From positions 10,212,141 to 10,276,140 of the forward strand of contig OU452221.1 of the NCBI GenBank assembly GCA_911728455.2: a DNA stretch of 64,000 nt, written 5' to 3'. Under the pieces are notes generated by a model, which did no database searches, was not told the origin of the DNA, and saw only the letters and a program-made list of their open reading frames with translations. A program made the position numbers and the translations under genes. Shown here piece by piece: positions 58,483-64,000 of this stretch (position 1 is its first letter; each line of letters opens with the position of its first letter). Source of the DNA: Marthasterias glacialis (taxonomy: Eukaryota; Echinodermata; Asteroidea; Forcipulatida; Asteriidae).

Positions 58483-61400
58483 ATGAATGTGGATCCACTC
58501 TTCATGCCGGAATGGGTTTGATATCTGCTCCCGTTCAGCCGGGGCTGCCCGTCCAGTACCCTGCCGGCCTCCGATGCGAGTGGACCCTTACTGCGCCTTC
58601 GAGTCGCCGTGTGAAATTGCAGTTTTCGCAATTCGACCTGCAATCTACCACCTCGTGCACGTTAGTATAGCAAGTATAATCAGAAGACGTATTTTTGAGT
58701 GAATTAGGGTTGACATCGATCCGTTATGTAACAATGGGGGCTTAAAGGGTTGGGTGGGTTGATCGACATACTGGGGCCTCCCATGTTTTCATTTTACTTA
58801 GCAAATGCAGGACTGAAATTGCTATCAAATGGATGTTATTAGTGTTGCTAGTAATAGTAGAGGACGGAAGATCGGTGATGGGATAGGGACAGTGTCGACC
58901 TAGCCCAAGTGCCAACACAATACGGGCTCCTATAGTATCGCTTAATATTCTTGTCAGCCCAATCTAAGTAACCGACATACAATGTCGTTTGTTTTACACG
59001 TGATTGCATTACTTGGAATACGCGGTCTTTCCCTCAATTTTTTGACAGAGCCGATTTTGTGGAGGTTATACAAGATGGTGAGAACGCCGACCCGTTTGTG
59101 TCTACAATCTACTGCGGGCAGCAACTGCCACCGGTAACCTTCTCCACAAAGAACGTACTGCGCCTGCGTTTCTTTACTGATGACGACGTGGAGGGCTCGG
59201 GATTCAGTGCTTTCTACGATTCAGGTTGGTTCTTAGCAGGAAGACAAACATACACTTTTCAGCAAATAAACTTTTTTTTTTTATAAAAACAAATGATGGA
59301 CTCTTATGCCGGAACGAAACATATTTTTTTACGAAACCAAATGTTTGACTTATCAAAATTGTTTTTCATTTAGGAATATCTTTTCATATGAACCGTTATA
59401 AAAGGTCTCACAAGGACCCAAGTTATTAGACCCAACGTGTACTAATTATAAGCGACTTATTAGGGTTTTTCTAAATTTTATGCTGGTGTGACAAAGTACA
59501 AATAATGTTAGGGGAAAAATGCTACTTGGGATACACATCTTCTGTGGTGGGCGTGGTCGTGATTAATTTCTAGACAATAATGTCAAAAAATTTCTCCTCA
59601 TTCCAGTGCCCCTGGACGAACCTGACGCACCAATCCTTGTTTGGCTCGAGCAGAACCTTGCAGACTGGACGGCTAAACTGCAGAGCCTCGAAGCAGATCC
59701 TGCCGACTACCTCGCAACTGGGAACATCGTGACCAACACCCTTCTGAGACATAGTCCAGCCAACTGGACTGCACTGGCAGCCGACTATTACGACCGCGTT
59801 TTCTTCTGGGCTGACCCACGCCTGAAGATAATTTGGCGCGGTCAGTTAGATGGAGACCAACTCGTTGCCAAGCCCATGTACCGCGGCACCTCCTCAACAG
59901 TGGGCGGTATCACGGTAGACTGGTTAGCTCGTACAGTCTACTGGACTGATGCCGTATACAATCACATCATGATAAGCAATTACGAAGGGTCCAAAAAGAC
60001 TGTAGTCATTGACGAGGGTCTGGATGTTCCCACTGGTATCGCCGTGCATCCACATCTAGGGTAAGTTTCAAACAGGGTTAGGAATGACACCCACTTTGTT
60101 GAGTTTTATTTGCTGAGTTGAAGTGTAAACCTCACACTTATGAATTATCGTGTGTCAATGTGAAACATGAGATGAAAAACAAATAACAAAATAAACAAGC
60201 CAGAAGACATTTTATGCCTACCTTAATGATTAATGACTGTTTACATCGGTTGAGGGTTTTACAGAATCCAACACCCATAAATATTTTGTGACGCCTACAC
60301 AAGAAAGCGTCTCCACACCTATTGCATCCACTCCGAAGTCCCAATAATTATAATTCAAACATTCTGTTTGTGATGTAAATAGCGACATTTGCAACAAAGC
60401 AAAAACCAAAGAGAAAATCTGTCAACCTTGACACTTTTGACAAGTTATTTTTTAGTATTTGGTGCTGTAGGATCGGCAACTATTGCTGTTTTACAGAGCT
60501 GCATAACTTGTTTTCTAACATCTAGATGGTTGTTCTGGACAGACACCGGTATTGACCCGAGGATCGAACGCAGTCGTCTAGATGGACGAGAACGCCAGGT
60601 AATAGTGGGCTCTGAATCCGGGTATGCGGTTGGACTCACCGTCGACCACTCGCACGATAGGTAAGCAGCAAGAACTCGTACTTACAAGGGGGTTTCGGGG
60701 CGCTTGGGATCGGTTCGAGGGGTGGGGGGGGGCTTTATCGAGACCCAAGAAATTCTAATTGTCAGGTGAACATAAAACCAAGTCAACATCTGGAATTTAT
60801 ATTACATTTTGATATGAAATATTTGATGGGAGTGAATGATAAGATTAGCAGATCGCAAGTCGCACCGTAGGCTTAGAAAGAAAACTAGAAAGTTCTTAAG
60901 TCGGTTGCCTTTTCGAGAAAAAAACAACAACTTCGAACTGTTCTTTCAACTTTGGCAAATTGATTTAGTATCTGATACCATACAGTAAATGCATATATCA
61001 ATGTGTGCAGGTTATACTGGACGGCACAGAGCCTAGACGAAACGAGGAGCTGTATTTATTGGGCTACGATTGAAGGACAGTCTGTGACAGTGCATACAAC
61101 GGTTAACTACAACCAATACCAGTTCAATGACCTGACCTTATACAAGGTAATCATTTTCCCATTATTTTAATGGTCTTATGCAGGGTGGGGAATGGGACCA
61201 AAACGGGACCCACCTCACGAGACATCCACTTAATGAATACAAGATACATAGTTCTTGCAGTCATGTATGAAATTCTATCTCTACCATTTCAACGTCGCAT
61301 GTTATTGAGTGTCCCTAGCCGCTTGCAATTGCGTCGTGCCGTCGCATTGTCGCATTTGAAGCCGGAAGCATTTGAAGTGCGCCCTCTTTTGTCAAGCACT

Positions 61401-63580
61401 GAATAATACAGTAAAACTGCTTCCGGGCGACAATGCAACAGCACGACGCCACAATGCGACGGCACGACGCCACAATGCCACGGCACTATATGCATTGAGT
61501 ACAAAACTATGCGACGGTACGACGTGACGGCACGCACGACGCGACAATGCGCTTGGGACACTACAATTACCACCATACATTCGACGTTGAAATGGCAGAG
61601 ATAGAATTCCAGAATCATTTCTCGGTCAAACAGTTCCTCGGCGTTGCTTACCCTGTGCATTGGCCGTTTCACATTGCAAGACCAGTTACTTATTGTAAAT
61701 TAACGTAATGATATTCCATTTCTCGGGCCATTGTATTGAATAAGATACAAGTGCATACATTATACGGACAAAATTAATGAGAAAAAGTGGAGGGAATTGA
61801 ACTGCTTAGAGGCTGACAAATGTCCTAAAAGAAGCAGTGCTTCTGTCGAAGAAACTCTCTGTCTGGCTGGAACACAATAGATTCAATATCAATGTTATAC
61901 AGGTTAATTTAAATTTGAAGTTATTCAGAACACATGTTAAACTACATTAGATAAGCATGATAAATTGCTTATTGACTTACTCGACGATAAAATCCATAAA
62001 AGCAGAATACAAACTCAAACGGGTATTGATTTCGATTGCAGGATTACCTCTACGTAACCGACTCAACGAATCAGCTTCATTGCTACTTTAAAGACGAGGT
62101 CAGGGGTCACTACTTCACCTTTAACCTTGTAACACGTAAACCGTTTGGCATTACTACGTATGCTGAGAACAACCAGAACTATGGTTCATGTGAGTTGTTA
62201 TCATGGTGTAGGCCTACTACGTTATCCGTGTATACAAATTGCCTGTGATAGTTTAAAAAAAAAAAAAACAAAAAAAAAAACGAGTTCCATTGTGGATTCA
62301 CATTCATCAACAGTGACACGGTCAATGACGACTTATAACAACAAGGAACTGATATTAAGTAACAATTGTCAATTTGAATCAAACTGATAAAGCTCGTTCT
62401 TGGTCCCGCAGATCAGTCGATGGTATCAGTCACAGTCGTAAATATCATGATGACATAGTTTTTGCAGATGCATTTATTATTGGCGTGCATTTTGGCATTT
62501 GGAATGCGTTTACATTTTCTGTGTACTTTACCAATCGCTATTTTTTGCTGTCTTTGTATTATGTCGACATAATATGTTCTACTTTTTAATTTTTAAGGAT
62601 TTACATATTAAATAATACCAGGTAATGGGCCATATTTAAGAGAGGGATGCTCCACAAGGACACTTGTTTACAAAGTCCATGAGAAAATATTAAGTACAAG
62701 AACAAAGGAAAGAACAATACAGGTCTCCATCCACAGGGATGCATATACTTGAGAATGTGTGTTCACAAACAGTGATCTGTGCATTTTCATTTGGAAGCTT
62801 TTTTGTTTTTGTTTGTTTGTGAGGTCGTTGGGTTGTGTGTTTGTTTGTTTGTTTATTTATTTGTTTGTTTGTTTTTTGTTTTTTGTTTGTTTGTTTGTTT
62901 GCTTGTTGTTTGTTTTTTGTTGGGTTGTTTTTTTTCATGCTGTCTGTTTTTTTGTGTGGACATAACTCAATCAACCCCAATCTTGATGAGTGGATTGGTC
63001 TTGGGATCCCTCTCAAATGTCGAGGTCATTATGGCTAAAACAAAAATAATTGTCTGTGCAATAACCGGAGCAGGACTTGGCATTTCAACTCCAAACTGGG
63101 TGTGTGGATTGGTCTTGTGATCCTCAGAAGTACATTGTTTTTGGACTCCCCAAGGTCAAATGTCAAGGTCATTATGGCTTAAATAAGACGTGGTATTTGC
63201 ACTATTGAAGGAAAATTTAGGTTGAAAATCAGTTAAATGGTCAAGTCTATAGTCATATGCACGGGCCGGCTTTAGGGGCATCAGTGTTTACCATACTCGA
63301 GTTTTCTTGTTAGTGCCACTTTTTAAAATGTTGTTTACGGTATAAATAGTACCCGGTACAAGGCCATACATGCCTACTGGTAACATTGCTCACAAATAGT
63401 GATCTGGTTTATGCTTTGTAATCAACGAATTGTTGATTCTGTTGTTTTTCTGGCATTAATATGCAGCTGGTTGTGACACCAATCCGTGCGAGTTTCTCTG
63501 TGTTGGAGATGGAGGGAATGGATACAGTTGTTTGTGTCAGCATGGGTTCAACTCAATGCAGGATGGCACATGTGTCACAG
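58483..63580 (+). CDS. CUB + YWTD propeller + EGF protein, LDL-receptor-related type (partial)
   Basis: Exons: 58483-58660, 59049-59224, 59607-60060, 60526-60660, 61011-61146, 62042-62189, 63467-63580; phases agree throughout and give 447 codons with both ends open. Exons 1-2 encode one CUB domain with the four canonical cysteines (C3, C32, C59, C82 of the partial product) and the usual DFVEVIQDG and GSGFSAFY strands. Exons 3-6 encode LDL-receptor class B repeats: VFFWADP, TVYWTDAVYN, WLFWTDTGIDPRIERSRLDG, RLYWTAQ and DYLYVTD, enough for a six-bladed beta-propeller if the VWLEQ strand supplies the first blade. Exon 7 is an EGF-like module with six cysteines (412, 417, 421, 431, 433, 445). This order suggests a secreted protein or the ectodomain of an LRP-like receptor that binds extracellular ligands. 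No signal peptide or transmembrane segment is in view. Orthology is not assigned. Confidence 0.87.
61309..61561. mobile_element. TIR element with GCGACGGCACGAC repeats
   Basis: Ends AGTGTCCCTAGCCGCTTGCA and GCGACAATGCGCTTGGGACACT are inverted, with CGTCGTGCCGTCGC near the left and several CGACGGCACGACGCCACAAT units to the right. No clear TSD. In the CUB/YWTD gene, after exon 5. Confidence 0.7.
62810..62930. repeat. (TTTG)n microsatellite
   Basis: Mostly TTTG units with TTTA and TTTTTG variants, in the intron before the EGF exon. Long spurious open frames on both strands arise from it. Confidence 0.85.
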
Positions 63581-64000
63581 GTATATATATGTATATATAT
63601 ATATATAGGTTACTTCATGTATATCATTTTTCTTTTTTTTTGCAGCACTGCATCATTGATTTTTGAAGAAGAAAAAACATCATTTCCATTTTCTATAAAA
63701 CAAAAACAATAATAATAACAAAAATGATCTAGGGGGACTTCCAATACTTTACCTCGTCTTTGAAAGTATTTTAGAAGCTTTTAGATTAAAAAGTTGGTAC
63801 AGAAAATGGATCAAAATAAAACAGACATTCAAGTTCCTTGAGTAAAAATTTTGTGGATAAGCCACAAAACTTTCGTCACAACAGAAGTTTTTTTCACATA
63901 AGCAACCCGCCCCCCAAATTTAAACAATATTTTGTAATAAACCGTGGCTAGAATTGCTATGCAAACAGTGAACACAGGGGTGCCATTTACGCTATTTCCT
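63581..64000 (+). other. Intron following EGF exon, to window end
   Basis: Starts at the donor GTATAT after 63580 with a (TA)n run; no further exon recognised before the end of the window. Confidence 0.6.

Noticed and set aside
62759..63120. Overlapping long frames rich in Phe, Leu, Val and Cys
   Set aside because: They are translations of the TTTG microsatellite.

Overview
This is eukaryotic, animal nuclear DNA: multi-exon genes with GT-AG introns, about 37-40% GC by eye, and dense small repeats (tRNA-derived SINEs and many non-autonomous terminal-inverted-repeat elements). Protein similarity and repeat style suggest an invertebrate deuterostome, possibly an echinoderm. The species call is inference; the gene calls rest on splice sites that keep an open frame.

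Four genes can be assembled. (1) 2197-10242, + strand: complete seven-exon LIN37, a subunit of the MuvB core of the DREAM cell-cycle repressor; 248 codons plus stop. (2) 37376-16275, - strand: six-exon EF-hand and coiled-coil protein resembling EFCC1 (CCDC48); 711 codons. (3) 51325-39444, - strand: thirteen-exon type I protein arginine methyltransferase with all core catalytic motifs; 356 codons. (4) 58483-63580, + strand: at least seven exons of a CUB + YWTD beta-propeller + EGF extracellular or membrane protein. Its 5' start is not found and it continues past the window.

The genes do not form an operon or an obvious pathway. LIN37 and the methyltransferase are nuclear or cytosolic regulators, the EFCC1-like protein is probably cytoplasmic, and the CUB/YWTD protein is extracellular or a receptor ectodomain. 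LIN37 and EFCC1 are convergent (6 kb gap). EFCC1 and the methyltransferase are tandem on the - strand (2 kb gap). The methyltransferase and the CUB/YWTD gene are divergent (7 kb gap).

Introns and gaps are packed with mobile DNA. Elements assigned by their target-site duplications: two Mutator-like miniature elements with perfect 9-bp duplications, one nested inside a SINE; a 914-bp piggyBac-type element in TTAA; a 979-bp hAT-type element with CAGTG/CACTG ends and TACTCG-rich interior. Others: a four-copy TA-flanked family; a three-copy CTCTCTAAATG family, two copies lying inverted; several hairpin elements; tRNA-Leu-type SINEs; a CR1/L2-like reverse transcriptase remnant; and a 1.05-kb tandem duplication with G-rich tracts upstream of the methyltransferase. 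No transposase gene, CRISPR array or viral gene was seen.
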